Under the pieces are notes generated by a model that saw nothing but the letters and a program-made list of their open reading frames with translations, was not told the origin of the DNA and searched no databases. A stretch of 64,000 bases of DNA. It comes from Wallemia ichthyophaga EXF-994. Taxonomy: Eukaryota; Basidiomycota; Wallemiomycetes; Wallemiales; Wallemiaceae. Shown piece after piece: positions 32,598 to 43,931 of this stretch. The DNA lies in NCBI RefSeq assembly GCF_000400465.1, contig NW_008806297.1, positions 1 to 64,000 of the forward strand, written 5' to 3'. Position 1 is the first letter of the stretch. The number at the start of each line of letters is the position of its first letter. A program made the translations under genes and the position numbers.

Positions 32598-34473
32598 ATG
32601 GCATCCCACAACAGCCCATCGCTATTCATCATCCTCCCGCTAATATTGGTCTTCTCCACAATTACCTTTCTCTTTCTCATCTTCTCTCTCGCGCTCCTCA
32701 TAGTCCGTATCAAGAAGCGCAATCGCAGCACACGCAGTCCCGGCAACTTCCGCAGGCTCACTCGCATTACCCCTGATTCCTCGCAGCTATTTCTCCCTTT
32801 CAACGACGATCACCTCAATCTCCCCCCTATCGATCTCTCTGATATGGATTATGACGGCGGTTTAGCCGATTGGGCCGTCGACGAGCCAGGCGGTCAAACT
32901 GCCGCCATTGAGCGCTACTTCAACTCGTTAGACCAAGCCCAGATGGCTGGTGTACAGAGAGCCCGTGACTTCCAAGCCACCCACCCGCCAACCAGTCTCC
33001 CCACCGCCATCACCCTATCTCAATATCTCACCATCCAAGAGAAGGGTGTTGCAGCGTGGTCATTCGAGCCCGACTACGAATCGCTCCCTCCAATTCTCGT
33101 CCAAGCCCGCACCGAGCTCACTTTCCTGGCTGATGGCGAGGGTCTCCCACCCAGTGAAGGCGGTGCTTGCAGCGTACAGACCAATCTCCCTATCCCCCGT
33201 TCCAACGACGTGTACTACTTTGAAGCGAAGCTGTTCGAGATTTCGCCTGGCACCACTCTCGCGTTCGGTCTGTCTACCAAACCGTTCCCTTCGTTCAGGC
33301 TGCCCGGCACGTGCAAGTACTCTGTAGCTTATGACAGCAACGGGCAGGCGAGCTACAACTATCCCTTCACTGCCCACCCGATCGGCACGCCACTGCTCGA
33401 AGGCGACGTGCTCGGTGTCGGTTACAAACCGCGCACTGGGACTGTCTTCTACACGCGTAACGGCAAGCGTCTCGACCCACCTCCGCTCGATGGTGCTTTC
33501 CATGCTTTCGGGAATGGCAGCGGTGGTAACCAACAACGCACTCCCTCTCACGCGCAAGCCAACTCAGAAGGAAGCAACGGCAACCCAACCAACTCCTCCC
33601 CACTCGACCTTTTCCCTACCGTAGGCAGCACGGGGGCGGCAGTCGTTCATGTCAATTTCGGCCAAGCTGGTTTCGTTTTTATAGAGGCTAACGTGAAGAA
33701 GTGGGGTCTGGCACCTATGTCGGGCACTCTCGCTCCACCACCCGCATACGGACACAACAACGGCTCGCTGCTGCTTGAGACGGCAGGCGGACGAGGCGGA
33801 GGTGATGAAGACGACACACAAACACACGATCCCTCCCGCCCTCTCACGTTCGATGAGCGCAGCCGTCTCGAGAGACGTGTCAACCAAGGTCTCAGGAGGG
33901 AGGCTGGAGGTGGTTCCCGTGCAGGTGCACAGGCGGATGAGAGCGGGAGTGAGATGGCTGGTGACGCCGGAGTCGGTACATCGACGGTCTCAAATGATCC
34001 ACAGTCACACAATCTCACACTCTCGAATATCAGACACGCTCCATCGCATCACCATCACAAGGACAATCAAAGCGAGTCGCTCGATTACACAAACAACCCA
34101 CCTACACCGAATAACCTCGACATAAGTCTGACAGAGCTCGAGAGAAGACGCTCACAAGGCGCGGGTGCGTCGACGAGCAGACGAGAAGAGAGTGAAAGTG
34201 GAAATGAAAACGAGAATGAAATTGGTGAAGGTGATGGTGATGGTGAACGCACTCCAACGGCCAACACCGCCTCAGCAACCCATTCCACCCCTGCCACGCC
34301 TTGTGTTTCCTCGGAAGCACCCCCTCCACACTACGCACCGATCGACCCGCAGAAATATCCCGATGGAGTAAGTCTGGCTGATATTCCAGTAAGTACGAGC
34401 TGAGTGCGGTTGTGGATTGTAATTGCTAACGACCCCACAGTCAGATGAATTGGTGAGGTTGATAGGGGAGTGA
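32598..34473 (+). CDS. SSH4: SPRY-domain Rsp5 adaptor, Ear1/Ssh4 type
   Basis: Exon 1 at 32598-34388 and a tiny exon 2 at 34441-34473 (52-nt intron) encode 607 residues. A single membrane helix (FIILPLILVFSTITFLFLIF) near residue 10-40 is followed by basic residues. The SPRY domain lies around residues 170-330 (DVYYFEAKLFEISPGTTLAF, GTCKYSVAYDSNGQASYN, DVLGVGYKPRTGTVFYTRNG). The C-terminal region is disordered and contains PPPHYAP, a PPxY motif near residue 577 that binds the WW domains of the Rsp5/NEDD4 ligase. Ear1 and Ssh4 are endosomal/vacuolar adaptors that recruit Rsp5 to cargo for multivesicular-body sorting. TM, SPRY and PPxY occur in the order found in that family. Paralogue choice between Ear1 and Ssh4 is open. 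Confidence 0.88.
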
Positions 34474-34706
34474 ATTGACTGGTAATTGAAGCAGAGCAGT
34501 TATCTTAATGCAAATAGATGAGCATTTCTTACATAATCCGTTTCACGACACGCCTAAGCCACGACAAACACCAGTAGCAGCAGCAGCACAAGACACAGCA
34601 CACGCACAACTACACCTACACTTTCACCCATTCTTACACTACAGACACATATATTCTGTTGTACTAATTGATTGATAACACGTTCGTCTTGACGTTGACG
34701 GTGACC

Positions 34707-36296
34707 ATGCACAATCACAGCCACAGTCAAGTGCCCAGCAGCAGCTCGGTGTTTGGGCTGCCAAACCAGCTCAACCAGCACAACCACGCCATACCTATCC
34801 CGGGCAGTGCCAGTAGCGGGGGAGGCTTTGCCCAGCGAGTATCCATGTCCCAGTCGCCGACGAGCAGCGTGAGTATGAGTGCGAGTGCGAGTGCGGAAGC
34901 GCAGCGGCGGCGCAATTCGCTGCACTCGTCCCAGACGCCATCCACGCCGCCGGGAGGGTTACGAGGGGCTGATGTGGCCGATGTGCCGATGGACGATAGC
35001 GGGAGCGGGAGAGCGACACCATGGCAAATACTATCGCAAATACCAGCACACGCCCACACACACACACCCCTGCGCGTCCCCACACGGCCTGTCACGCGGC
35101 GACAGAACCTGCTTCCACAGTCCAAGAACTTTAGTCGAGTGCAGGACCAGCTGCGCGGGGAGAAGGCGCCACAGCAACACGAGGCGGCATCAGAGGCCAA
35201 CGTGCAGCGCCTGCTCCTGTCGGCACCTTCCTCGCCGCTTTTGCCGCGCACGCCGCGCTCGAGACACAGCCATCACAGCCATGCAGGACGCACGCGCACG
35301 CACGGCCGCTTTCCCGAGAGCTGCCACGACGAGGATGAGGACCAAGAGGTGTGCAGCAGCAGCAGTGGCGAGGAGAGCGAGAGTGTGAGCGTGGGCGGGG
35401 GTATGCACGTCGGTACCGGTACCCTCGGTGCCCTCGGTGCTTCTGAAGACATGGACATGAATACCAACACCTGGGAACCGTGCGATAGCGGCACTGTTGC
35501 TCACTCCCACTCACACCTACACATGCCCCCGCCTATGCCGCCGCGCGCACCACACAACACAAGTCTCAACGCGTGGCTCGAGTTTCGCGAGCCGAGCCAC
35601 CCCGCGCGCGCGTCGCCGGGCGCGCGGCTGAGCCAGGGGAGTATCCACGATGTGGACTTGCCGATGAACGGGAGTGGGAGTGGGAGTGTGAGTGCGCATA
35701 GCAGCGGCAACGGCAACGGCAACGCCAATATGAACGGCTCCCCAAGCTCATCCACCCAGCTCCACCTCACTGCCAACACGGGCAAAGCGGCGAAGCGGAA
35801 ATTGACTGAAGGGGACAGATACGAACCGTATGCGTACAGCAGCATGAAGAGGCGAGCTGTTTCACCCAGTCTCTCAATAAGCCAAAGTCAAAGCCAGACA
35901 CATACACATACACACACGCAAATGCAAACGCCAACACCAATGCAGACACCAACACCAATACATTCACATTCCACTCCCACCTCATCTCAACATTCCACTC
36001 TCAAACACAGATCTAACTCCAACACATCACGCTCGGCCAGCCCTCAACTGAGTACGGTCGTAGCAGCCGCTAGCACACCCGGCAAGGGCAGCGGAATGGG
36101 GTATGGAACTACGGCTCTCGGCCTTGCTGCGAGCTCGGGCATCAAGTGGGGTCATGATTCAGTCGGTGGTGGCGTTGGCGTTAGCGCTCCCGTTGACGAC
36201 TCGGCTCTTGAAACTGGCTCTAGCTACACCTCCGACGACGCCGTCAAAATCAGGAGTGAGGGTGTGGATGGTATTTCGAGAATGTCGCTGGGTTAG
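34707..36296 (+). CDS. Large low-complexity protein, unknown
   Basis: A single frame of 529 residues; I choose the ATG at 34707 because the upstream extension lacks an ATG. The protein is rich in Ser, Thr, His, Gly and Pro, with runs such as HTHTHTHTQM and GSGSGSVSAH. One stretch looks conserved and not random: TRRQNLLPQSKNFSRVQDQL near residues 135-155, followed by an EANVQRLL helix. Basic patches (KAAKRKL, MKRRAV) suggest a nuclear protein. No domain is recognised. The conserved-looking RRxNLLPxxK segment recalls uncharacterised fungal regulators, but I cannot name one. Confidence 0.6.
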   Translation: MHNHSHSQVPSSSSVFGLPNQLNQHNHAIPIPGSASSGGGFAQRVSMSQSPTSSVSMSASASAEAQRRRNSLHSSQTPSTPPGGLRGADVADVPMDDSGSGRATPWQILSQIPAHAHTHTPLRVPTRPVTRRQNLLPQSKNFSRVQDQLRGEKAPQQHEAASEANVQRLLLSAPSSPLLPRTPRSRHSHHSHAGRTRTHGRFPESCHDEDEDQEVCSSSSGEESESVSVGGGMHVGTGTLGALGASEDMDMNTNTWEPCDSGTVAHSHSHLHMPPPMPPRAPHNTSLNAWLEFREPSHPARASPGARLSQGSIHDVDLPMNGSGSGSVSAHSSGNGNGNANMNGSPSSSTQLHLTANTGKAAKRKLTEGDRYEPYAYSSMKRRAVSPSLSISQSQSQTHTHTHTQMQTPTPMQTPTPIHSHSTPTSSQHSTLKHRSNSNTSRSASPQLSTVVAAASTPGKGSGMGYGTTALGLAASSGIKWGHDSVGGGVGVSAPVDDSALETGSSYTSDDAVKIRSEGVDGISRMSLG

Positions 36297-36476
36297 CATG
36301 TGTGGTGAGTGGGGAGAGTATAGCTCACTAGCTCATCCACCTTATCCACCTACTCTTTCTATTAAAATCACGCAAGATTAATGTATTATGTACTAATGTA
36401 ATGTTTATCTTTCTCGATTGTCATCGATTCTCGTTTCTGGTCTCTTGGTTTTTTTGGTTTCTCCATGCAAACTTAT

Positions 36477-38693
36477 TCAAGCACCATAAGCATGGGCATG
36501 CACATGGGCGATTTGTGGCGAGGCAGTGCCATTTCCGTGGCCGAGAGCGCCTACAGGGTTGACAGTACCACTTGTGGCACCATGAAAAGGCACATGTCCC
36601 CCACTATTAACCTGCTCCTGCAGTTCTTTCTGATGTTTCTGTTGCGCCAACCTCTGCTCCTGTGTGAGACCGCCTAGAATGACAGCCTCGTCGAGTGATT
36701 TGAGAGCGTCGCTTTCACGTAACGCACTAAGATCACCCCTGTTATTCTTGAGCATTTCCTCGTAATGTATCTTTTCAATCTCGCCATCAGTGATAACGTC
36801 CGTAATCCACTCATGTTCGAGTAGATCCCTCGGCCTGACGCGCGTTTCGGGATTAAGATCCAACATGGGTACCAAGAACGACGTCAACACATTAGCTTCT
36901 TCCGCACTCATCAGATACTTCTCCCGTAATACCCTGTCTAGCGGCCAATAACGCAGTTTGTGGATTCTCCTAAGCTCGGCTCTCCTGTTGAAAAGATCTA
37001 ATGAATACTTACCATTGATGAGCTCTTTAGGCATGTTGCCTAGCAGCTCCATCACTTGCGCCATGTGGTCGTCATCTTTCCCGTACTTGGTCCCCGATTG
37101 CGGATCGAAAAGATAATCACCCGTTATCAACTCAAATATCATACACGCTGTAGACCACAGATCCGCACTGGGACCCCATTGACCACCCAGTATCACCTCG
37201 GGACATCTATACTGACGCGTCTGGATATCATTTGTAAAGTGGTGGTCTATCCAGCAAGCATTACCCAGATCGGCTATCTTGCATGCGAGCCGTTCAAGAC
37301 TCTCAGGGTCATATGGAGCAGTTGGTATATTATCGTGCATGTCTTCGTTAGGTGAGTGTGAGTAGTGAGGTGCGTGTGATGGACGTGGATATTGGGGGAG
37401 TGAGGTAGAGAAAGGAGAATCAGCGGATATCTTTGTAGGTTCACCCGGTTGAGGATTCTGATTAGTGACGACGGTAGATGATGTACTCGATGTGCTTGGT
37501 TGTTGGGGCGCTTGTTGTGATAATAAGGATGGACCCTGTGCTTTTGGAGCTTTTGCTGTTGTTTTCTCACCGAAATAACTGTCGCCAGGCTGACTGAGGG
37601 GCGAGCTGGGTTTGTCGCTTGCGAGTTTAACGCCCTTTAAATCCTTACCAATCATTTCAGCGCTATTTTCAAAACCTGTGCTAACTTGGGTAGATCTGAA
37701 ACTGTTGGGTGACTGACCTATACCAGGAACACCCGAGATCTTGGACATACCGAAACTCCATTTATCCATCATAGGACTACCTGCCATTGAAGAGGAGGGA
37801 GAGGGCAGAGGTTGAGATCCAGTGATGAAGATACCTTCTCTTCTAGGAGTTTGAGCACCGCCTCTGCCTTGCGAAGGTGGAACACCGACTAATTTAGTCG
37901 GTACAGCTTGAACACTGTTATCCAACTCAGCTTTAACAACGACTTCAACGTCATCGATGCATATAAGAACATTCTCAGGCTTGATATCTGTGTGAATGAT
38001 ACCACACTTGTTGTGCATGTAGTCTAAACTGAGAAGGATTTGTTTAGCGACCTGTTTAACGATTTGAATGGGAACACCGCGATGTTGATAGCGTTTGATG
38101 AGACCGAGGAGGTTCTCGCCCAGGACTTCAAAAACCATACAAACGTGTGAGCCATTTGGACCTCTATGACGGAAATGGTCAAGGAGAAGAACGGAATGCC
38201 TGCGACCAGGATGACGGGGTTCAGACGAGACTAAACGTTGCAGAAGTTTGATTTCATCAAGAGCTGTTTCTGTGTAGTGTGGAGCTGATTTGACTATTTT
38301 CAGTGCGACGTGTTTGTTAGTTTTGTGATCTTTAGCGAGCCAGACCTGATGGGAGTGGGATTAGCCAGGCAGAAGCTTTAGATTTCTACCAACCAATGAA
38401 AAGTGTCCCCAGCCCAATTTACGGACGATGGTGTATCTGCCATCAGCGAAAGTGTCACCGACTGCGAGTGAACAAGAGTGAGTTTTATACGCTGTAAATT
38501 GATTAATACACCCACTCATAGTATGATGATATCCCCCTTTACAATAATCATCCAAGTCTTCTTCCTCTATAATCAAGTTAGATTGCTGTCAGGGGAATCC
38601 ATTGGACAGTCACAAACCCTCAGAATTAACCGAGTCTGATTCGAATGACTCGTAACTGCCAGCCAATGATGCGTTGTTGTTTGATTTACTCAT
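36477..38693 (-). CDS. SKY1: SR-protein kinase (SRPK; Sky1/Dsk1 type)
   Basis: Exons 38693-38618, 38566-38516, 38461-38394 and 38345-36477 sum to 2064 nt, 687 residues. The SRPK start EEDLDDYCKGGYHHTMIGD and N-lobe GRYTIVRKLGWGHFSLVWLA are complete only after splicing. Catalytic motifs are HTDIKPENVL, the SRPK-specific ADLGNACW (DLG in place of DFG) and QTRQYRCPEVILGGQWG. A Ser/Pro-rich spacer of about 200 residues splits the kinase domain between these motifs, as in all SRPKs. The kinase phosphorylates Arg-Ser proteins and controls their nuclear import and mRNA export. The C-terminal tail is Gln/Gly/His-rich. Three introns are 48-54 nt. Confidence 0.92.
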
Positions 38694-39059
38694 CGAGATT
38701 GAGCTGCGTGTAGGCCACGTTAGATTGTATATGGTTATTTAATATTCATCATACGGGATTGCAGTGTTATTGGAATTATTGGGATTACTGGGATTACTAT
38801 AATTATTGTAATTACTCATTCTCGTCGTTGTCGTTGGAGTCCAAGGGGTGTTTTATCATTATCTTGGTTTATTTAACTCAATTTGTTTATCTAATAAAGG
38901 GTTCTGACGTATATCACGCTCCCACACTCTCACTCTCCCAGCCACCCCATTCTTCCCTCTGATTGGCTGATCCCTTTCCCTTATCTAATCGCATCTGATT
39001 GGTGGGCTGAAAACACTATTTATTCAATTTACTCAATTTACTTAATTAATCCCCTCTTC
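38694..39059. other. Spacer between SRPK start and hob1 stop
   Basis: AT-rich with a GGGATTACT-like imperfect repeat near 38783-38805. No gene seen. It must hold the SRPK promoter and the hob1 3' end. Confidence 0.5.
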
Positions 39060-40636
39060 TTAATTCTCTTGCACGTAGTTCCCAGGGAACACTCCCTCGC
39101 TTCCTCCCATTCTTCCTGTCCACCTGTACCTTGTCAGGAACACACTTCAGAATCCACTTGCAGCACTCACCAGTCATTAGTCGATTCCGTACGCTGAATC
39201 ACCTCTATCTGATCCCCTGCTCTGAATCCAAGATCCCCTTCTGCCTATTTATACTTGTAAATGACTCAACCTACTAATCAATCTACTCACCTGTGGCTCA
39301 AAGTCATACAACGCTGTAACGATACTCCCTTTAGGTTTTGGTTTCATTGGTGGTGGTGGTGGTGGTCTCTTGGAAGCTGAACTAGGTGATGCATCGTACG
39401 CAGGTGGTGCTGAGCTGAACCCTGATCCTGACCTGCCCAAACCTGCTGCTCCACCTGGTGACTTGACGTCACTAGAGCTACCCATATCATACTCATCACC
39501 CTCCTCAACTCCAACTCCACCGCCTCCTTCACCTCCCGCTGCCGTCTTTGACTTGTTGCGTCTGATTTGTGCGCCAAATTTACCCGTAGACAGCGCTGTA
39601 AGTCGTTTAGTCAACTCTTCCACCTGCACATTAGCTCCCTGGTCATTGGCCATATATGCAGATTCAGCATCACCGTAGTTAAGGTCATACTTATCGCTAG
39701 CGAATGCCTGTACCTTATCGAGAATGAGGTAGTAGATATTCAGCTGCATGTAGTAGAACGAGTGGAATAGCGGTGTGATGAATTTCTGCGCCATCACATA
39801 CAACTGTGGCAATTCCGTCTTGGTGAGGTTGTTATAGTGCTCATATTCAGCCTGTGCATTCTCAAACTCATTCTCCAGCTTGAAAAGATTCTTCTCGTCG
39901 CTCATCGTCTTATCCTTCTTTTCGCGCAGCTTGGAGAGTGAGTTGTTGAAGCGGTCGTAGTCGACGAGCTGTTTGGGTGTTTGAGTTATCAAAAATCCTA
40001 CAACACTCCAAGCCCACCTTGTGATTACGCTTCACTATCGTCTTGCGCACACGCTGCAACAACTCCTTGAACTCCTTGGCTGGGGTCATCACCCTACCCT
40101 CAATCAGATCCAATTCAGGTGCGAGCGTGTCCTTCAACTCTGCCATCAGTACTTGATACATGGTGATGTTGTTTAGTGTCAATTCCGACGCTGGATTTTT
40201 CTTGTCGAGACCAACATCATTTGAGCCACTGAATTCGGTGTGAGCGGGATGTAATATACTCGCACAAACTCACATTGGTTGAAATATTGTTTCAAAGGCT
40301 TTACCGAAATCGGCACCTGATTTCAGCAGACCTGCGAATGATGTGAGCATTGAGTGGTGTGATTCAACTGCCAAGACGCAGACGCAGACGCACCTTGAAC
40401 AGAATCTCTAAACAGCCTTGAATCCTTCACCAGCCTATCAGCACCTTGCTCTATAATTTGCATTCTACGTTCATGTTCGTCGAATGCGGCGTCTGTTGTT
40501 GTAGACGCTCTGCCAATTTTAGAGGACATTTGGTGCGGGGCACGCTTAATTGATTTTATCATTCCTTTGTGGATATTAGAGGGCTGTCTGGCGTACTCGA
40601 CGTATTCCTCAGTCTACACAGCTACTCACCCTTCAT
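39060..40636 (-). CDS. hob1: BAR-SH3 endocytic protein (Rvs167/Hob1)
   Basis: Seven exons: 40636-40630, 40564-40394, 40331-40274, 40228-40018, 39968-39291, 39244-39171 and 39123-39060, giving 420 residues. The start MKGMIKSIKRAPHQMSSKIG and the helices HERRMQIIEQGADRLVKDSR, FGKAFETIFQPI and LVDYDRFNNSLSKLREKK form an amphiphysin-type BAR domain. A Gly/Pro linker with SSASKRPPPPPPMKPKPKG leads to a C-terminal SH3: VTALYDFEPQAEGDLGFRAG, then QIEVIQRTESTNDWWTG and GVFPGNYVQEN. The protein bends membrane at the neck of endocytic vesicles and links to actin. Without splicing the SH3 would be cut in three. The first exon contributes only seven coding bases. Confidence 0.9.
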
Positions 40637-40684
40637 GATGTGATGATGATGGTGATGATGATCGTTATGGTATAAGCATCGAAA

Positions 40685-41329
40685 CTACAATTCATCGTGT
40701 TGATTGGTTTGTTGAAATGGTTTAAACAGTACGCTAGCTATTGTGATTCCTCTGTTGTATATGCGTCTCTTTAAAACGTATAAAACGCAGAACACGAAGA
40801 ATAGAATGGATATTACGATCAGCAGCTTATCAAGTATATTACCCCTTTCAAGCTGCCTTAATATCTGCTTCGATGTATTCAACAATACATTGAAATCCAT
40901 GTACTGATTCCTTGTAGTACTCATCAGACCACTGCTATCCTCCCAGATCTGATGATTGAGTATTGATTGATCCAAATTAGATTTCAACATGTTTGTAGTC
41001 TTCACGAGGCTCTGCGTAAGCTCAGAATCATCCTTGTTCCTCTCGTCCTTGTCATCTATCAGCTCATTTCGCCCTCCACTCCCATCTATTCTACGCTTGG
41101 TTGATAGAGATACGCTCCTGAATTTGCTCCGAATCAGATTGTATCTCTCCTCTAATGTTCTATCCCCGCCTTGGAAGACGTTCTCGTCAATCATCTCCTT
41201 CACTCTACCCAATTCATCTCTTATACTGTTAAATAGCTCGTTGAAATCCCTGTAATTTGATTGGCTGGATAGTCTCTTCAATTCCTCCACATCTAAGTCA
41301 TCTAATTTCTCTTTTATCTCAACTTGCAT
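40685..41329 (-). CDS. SEC20: ER t-SNARE Sec20 with C-terminal HDEL
   Basis: An intronless 214-residue protein. A coiled N-terminal part precedes the Sec20 SNARE-like helix (ELTQSLVKTTNMLKSNLDQS, then TSKQILRQLERGN) and one membrane anchor (ILDKLLIVISILFFVFCVLY). The luminal tail ends NQHDEL. Yeast Sec20 also ends in HDEL, which returns it to the ER via Erd2. Sec20 works with Ufe1, Use1 and Sec22 in retrograde Golgi-to-ER fusion. The stop codon lies only 48 bp upstream of the hob1 ATG on the same strand. Confidence 0.92.
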   Translation of the reverse strand: MQVEIKEKLDDLDVEELKRLSSQSNYRDFNELFNSIRDELGRVKEMIDENVFQGGDRTLEERYNLIRSKFRSVSLSTKRRIDGSGGRNELIDDKDERNKDDSELTQSLVKTTNMLKSNLDQSILNHQIWEDSSGLMSTTRNQYMDFNVLLNTSKQILRQLERGNILDKLLIVISILFFVFCVLYVLKRRIYNRGITIASVLFKPFQQTNQHDEL

Positions 41330-41585
41330 TGTAGATGATGACGTTATTGAGTAAAGAAATTATGACTAAATTGAGATGCGTGAACTTGATATATTGACCT
41401 GTAAGTAGGAAGGAATGTTAAAGCGCGGTTTAAGGTGTATGATTATGTGCTTAAATTGACATAAACGTAACCTGAAAATCTTCACCGCACTTTACCAAAT
41501 AGCTGGATATCCTTTGTGTTATCCAAGTCCTCTGTTTGAGCTGAGTAGGAGTTTGATAGTTTATTCTGCGTGTTCACCTGTCCAC

Positions 41586-42103
41586 ATGCTGACTACATCA
41601 CATGTATCAAGCCACACAAGACCAAACACTTTCACCAATACAACGATGACAAAATCATTTTACTTTCTGCTTTGCACAACATACCACGATCCAGATGTCT
41701 GTGGGTTTAATAGCTGGGTGAGTTGTTCACGCTGTATTCTTTGTTCACACGCTGAGCCATAACACCATAACACACGACACAGAAACGCCAGTGGCAGCTG
41801 CAGTCTCTCTCCCGCATCAACGAGAAGAAGAAGAGGGATTTCATCACCCAAATTACTTCCGGCGTCGCCAAAGATTGGGTGAATGGCGTTCTCAAGGACA
41901 AAGAGGGGAAGCTGTACAATCCAGATTGCTTGCAGGTTGAAGGCACGCCGCTTATTACACACAACCCCCCTGATTCCTCCTACGTTCCTCTCGTCAAGGT
42001 GGATGACCACATCGAACTTCTCTCGGCACAACCTGCCCAAGGCGGCACAAAGAAGCAGAGGAAGCAGAGCAAACAGGGCGGCCTTGATAGCGCAACTCAA
42101 TAG
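41586..42103 (+). CDS. Small two-exon protein, unknown
   Basis: Proposed exons 41586-41717 and 41783-42103 (65-nt intron, GTGAGT donor, CAG acceptor) encode 150 residues. Exon 2 looks like a genuine conserved protein: KRQWQLQSLSRINEKKKRDF, then ITSGVAKDWVNGVLKDKEGK and YVPLVKVDDHIELLSA, ending in a Gln/Lys/Gly tail. Exon 1 (ATG at 41586 or 41646) is less certain. The opposite strand is open for 182 codons (41660-42208), but it is Leu/Arg-rich and mirrors this frame, so I treat it as a shadow. I do not recognise the family. Confidence 0.5.
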
Positions 42104-42228
42104 CTGTACTTTGCTTATATTTTCTCTCTCTTTTTCCTCTTCAAGTCTATGATGCTTATCACGCTTATTATGTCTACGATATTTACGATATTTACCATGT
42201 TTTTCCATCTGCCTACAATTTAATCTTG

Positions 42229-43719
42229 TTAAATATTACGCAACCTCTTACTCAGTATCTCCTCCGATTTTGGACTTGTTGGATGACGATATTTGTCTTG
42301 ATTTCCATACCCACCAGAATCGACAAGACCACTTGACGTCTTAGAGAGATCAAAATTGTGCAGAGTCTGCTTGATATGTGAATAAGAATGAGCATACATG
42401 CCGCTGCTTTTCCTCGTGGGCAAATTCTGAGTATGGGTGTGGGGTATCGACGCACCACTAGCACGCCTCTTGCCCACATTCACCCGTCTATTCCACCACC
42501 GTCCCAAAACCCGCTTTACCCACGAATCCAATCCGAGATATTCCGCGTTCTGCACTGCGCCCTCCCACTTAACCGCACCGCTTTCGAGGTGGCCCTCCAG
42601 AAAGGGTCCATGTCCGAAATAGAGTGCTTGTACGAGATGCAGCAAAGAGTACGCGTCGGGTATCGGTAGGTATATGGCGCGAGTGTGTGGCATGATATGT
42701 GGTATTGTCCGTTTGTGTTTGCTGTGCATACTGTGCGCAACTCCCTGCTTTAGCATCGCGCGCGTCTCGGATGCTATCTGCTCCGTCTTCTTCATAGTTT
42801 CCACTTTTTCGCTCTTTTCGCTTTCCGATCTGTTCAAATGCTTGTACGCGCCTGCTTCTGCTTCGGCGTCTGCCTGCTCACTCTCCTCCCCCAGTCTGTC
42901 GAAAATTGCCTTGAAGAGGCTCGATTGGGATGTGAGGAAGTCCTTGTGGAGATGGAGGACAAGTAGGCGTGGATGGGAGTGTGAGTGGGTGTGAGTGTGA
43001 TTTTGGCTGTAATTCTCAATTTGACTCTGAATCTGCTCCGGTTTCAGCGCAGCCCCATCGGCGACGACGGACGTCTTTCTACTGCTTCTCGGGCTAGTCA
43101 CACTGCTCTTACTGCCGAAAGCTCGAATGGTCTGTGTGCTGTGTGCGCTACTATTGCTCGCAACGCTAGCGCGTGGGGTTCGTTCGTCGTGCGTGTTGTG
43201 GTCGTCGCTCTCCTGCTGACCGTGATTGTGTTTGTGTTTGTTCAGCGGCGGCCAGAACAGCGTCCGATTGCCACTCCCTTCCACAGCCTCAGCGCGTGCT
43301 ACATCGTAGTTGAACACCGCTGCGGACAGTCCAGCTGATGCAGCCGCCGCAGCGGATATGGTGACCTCCGAAGTGCGTCGCGTGGGTGGCGTCTGTGGCG
43401 TCTGTGGGTAGAGCAGCGTGTGCGGCTCACCTTTGCCTTCAACTTGAGCCTCGCACGCGGCATCACACTCACACTCGCACCCCTCGTCGACCGGTATCAC
43501 TAGCGCACAGTCCGCATGCTCGTGGCGCTCCCAGTATCGCAGCGCTTGCGCGTGTAGATTGTCGAGGTGCTTCGTGTGGTTGAGTGCGGCGGTGTGTGGT
43601 GCTGGCGTACCCGTTATATAGCCCGTGGGTGGCCCCGTCATCGCCTCTGACGCTCTAGATGCACCGTCCGCGTTCAGCTGCAGTGCTGCTGGTCTCTTGC
43701 GCTCACTTGTCTTGTTCAT
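42229..43719 (-). CDS. BTB/POZ-like protein with long low-complexity regions
   Basis: A single frame of 496 residues; the ATG at 43719 is chosen because the frame start three codons upstream is not an ATG. Two separated segments resemble a split BTB fold: LLVLHLHKDFLTSQSSLFKA, then after a 90-residue charged insert AIYLPIPDAYSLLHLVQALY with NAEYLGLDSWVKRVLGRWW. An early NLHAQALRYWERHEHADCAL fits the BTB start. Basidiomycetes have many such divergent BTB proteins of unknown substrate; a role as CUL3 adaptor or transcription cofactor would be a guess. The rest is Ser/Thr/His-rich (HTHTHSHSHP) and the C-terminus is basic. Confidence 0.65.
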   Translation of the reverse strand: MNKTSERKRPAALQLNADGASRASEAMTGPPTGYITGTPAPHTAALNHTKHLDNLHAQALRYWERHEHADCALVIPVDEGCECECDAACEAQVEGKGEPHTLLYPQTPQTPPTRRTSEVTISAAAAASAGLSAAVFNYDVARAEAVEGSGNRTLFWPPLNKHKHNHGQQESDDHNTHDERTPRASVASNSSAHSTQTIRAFGSKSSVTSPRSSRKTSVVADGAALKPEQIQSQIENYSQNHTHTHSHSHPRLLVLHLHKDFLTSQSSLFKAIFDRLGEESEQADAEAEAGAYKHLNRSESEKSEKVETMKKTEQIASETRAMLKQGVAHSMHSKHKRTIPHIMPHTRAIYLPIPDAYSLLHLVQALYFGHGPFLEGHLESGAVKWEGAVQNAEYLGLDSWVKRVLGRWWNRRVNVGKRRASGASIPHTHTQNLPTRKSSGMYAHSYSHIKQTLHNFDLSKTSSGLVDSGGYGNQDKYRHPTSPKSEEILSKRLRNI

Positions 43720-43931
43720 CGTGTTCAACGGATATACGCTCCCTCCTAACCCCTCTTATTATGCAAAATGTATCTTAATTTGGAGAACAATGGCTTTTAT
43801 GCAGGTACACGCGGTTATATTTGGAGTCAGTGATAAGTGATACAAAGGCCATGTGATGAGACGAGCTTTGAGATAATAATTGACGTTACGACTCCAGCTT
43901 CCTTTCCTTTTTCCTCATATTTTTTTATTTC

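Noticed and set aside
34727-35251. 174-codon minus-strand frame within the low-complexity gene
   Set aside because: Antisense to Ser/Gly/Arg repeats; Cys/Arg/Leu-rich shadow without domain.
41660-42208. 182-codon minus-strand frame at the small unknown gene
   Set aside because: Leu-rich mirror of the better-looking plus-strand protein; no domain. Kept only as an alternative in the findings.
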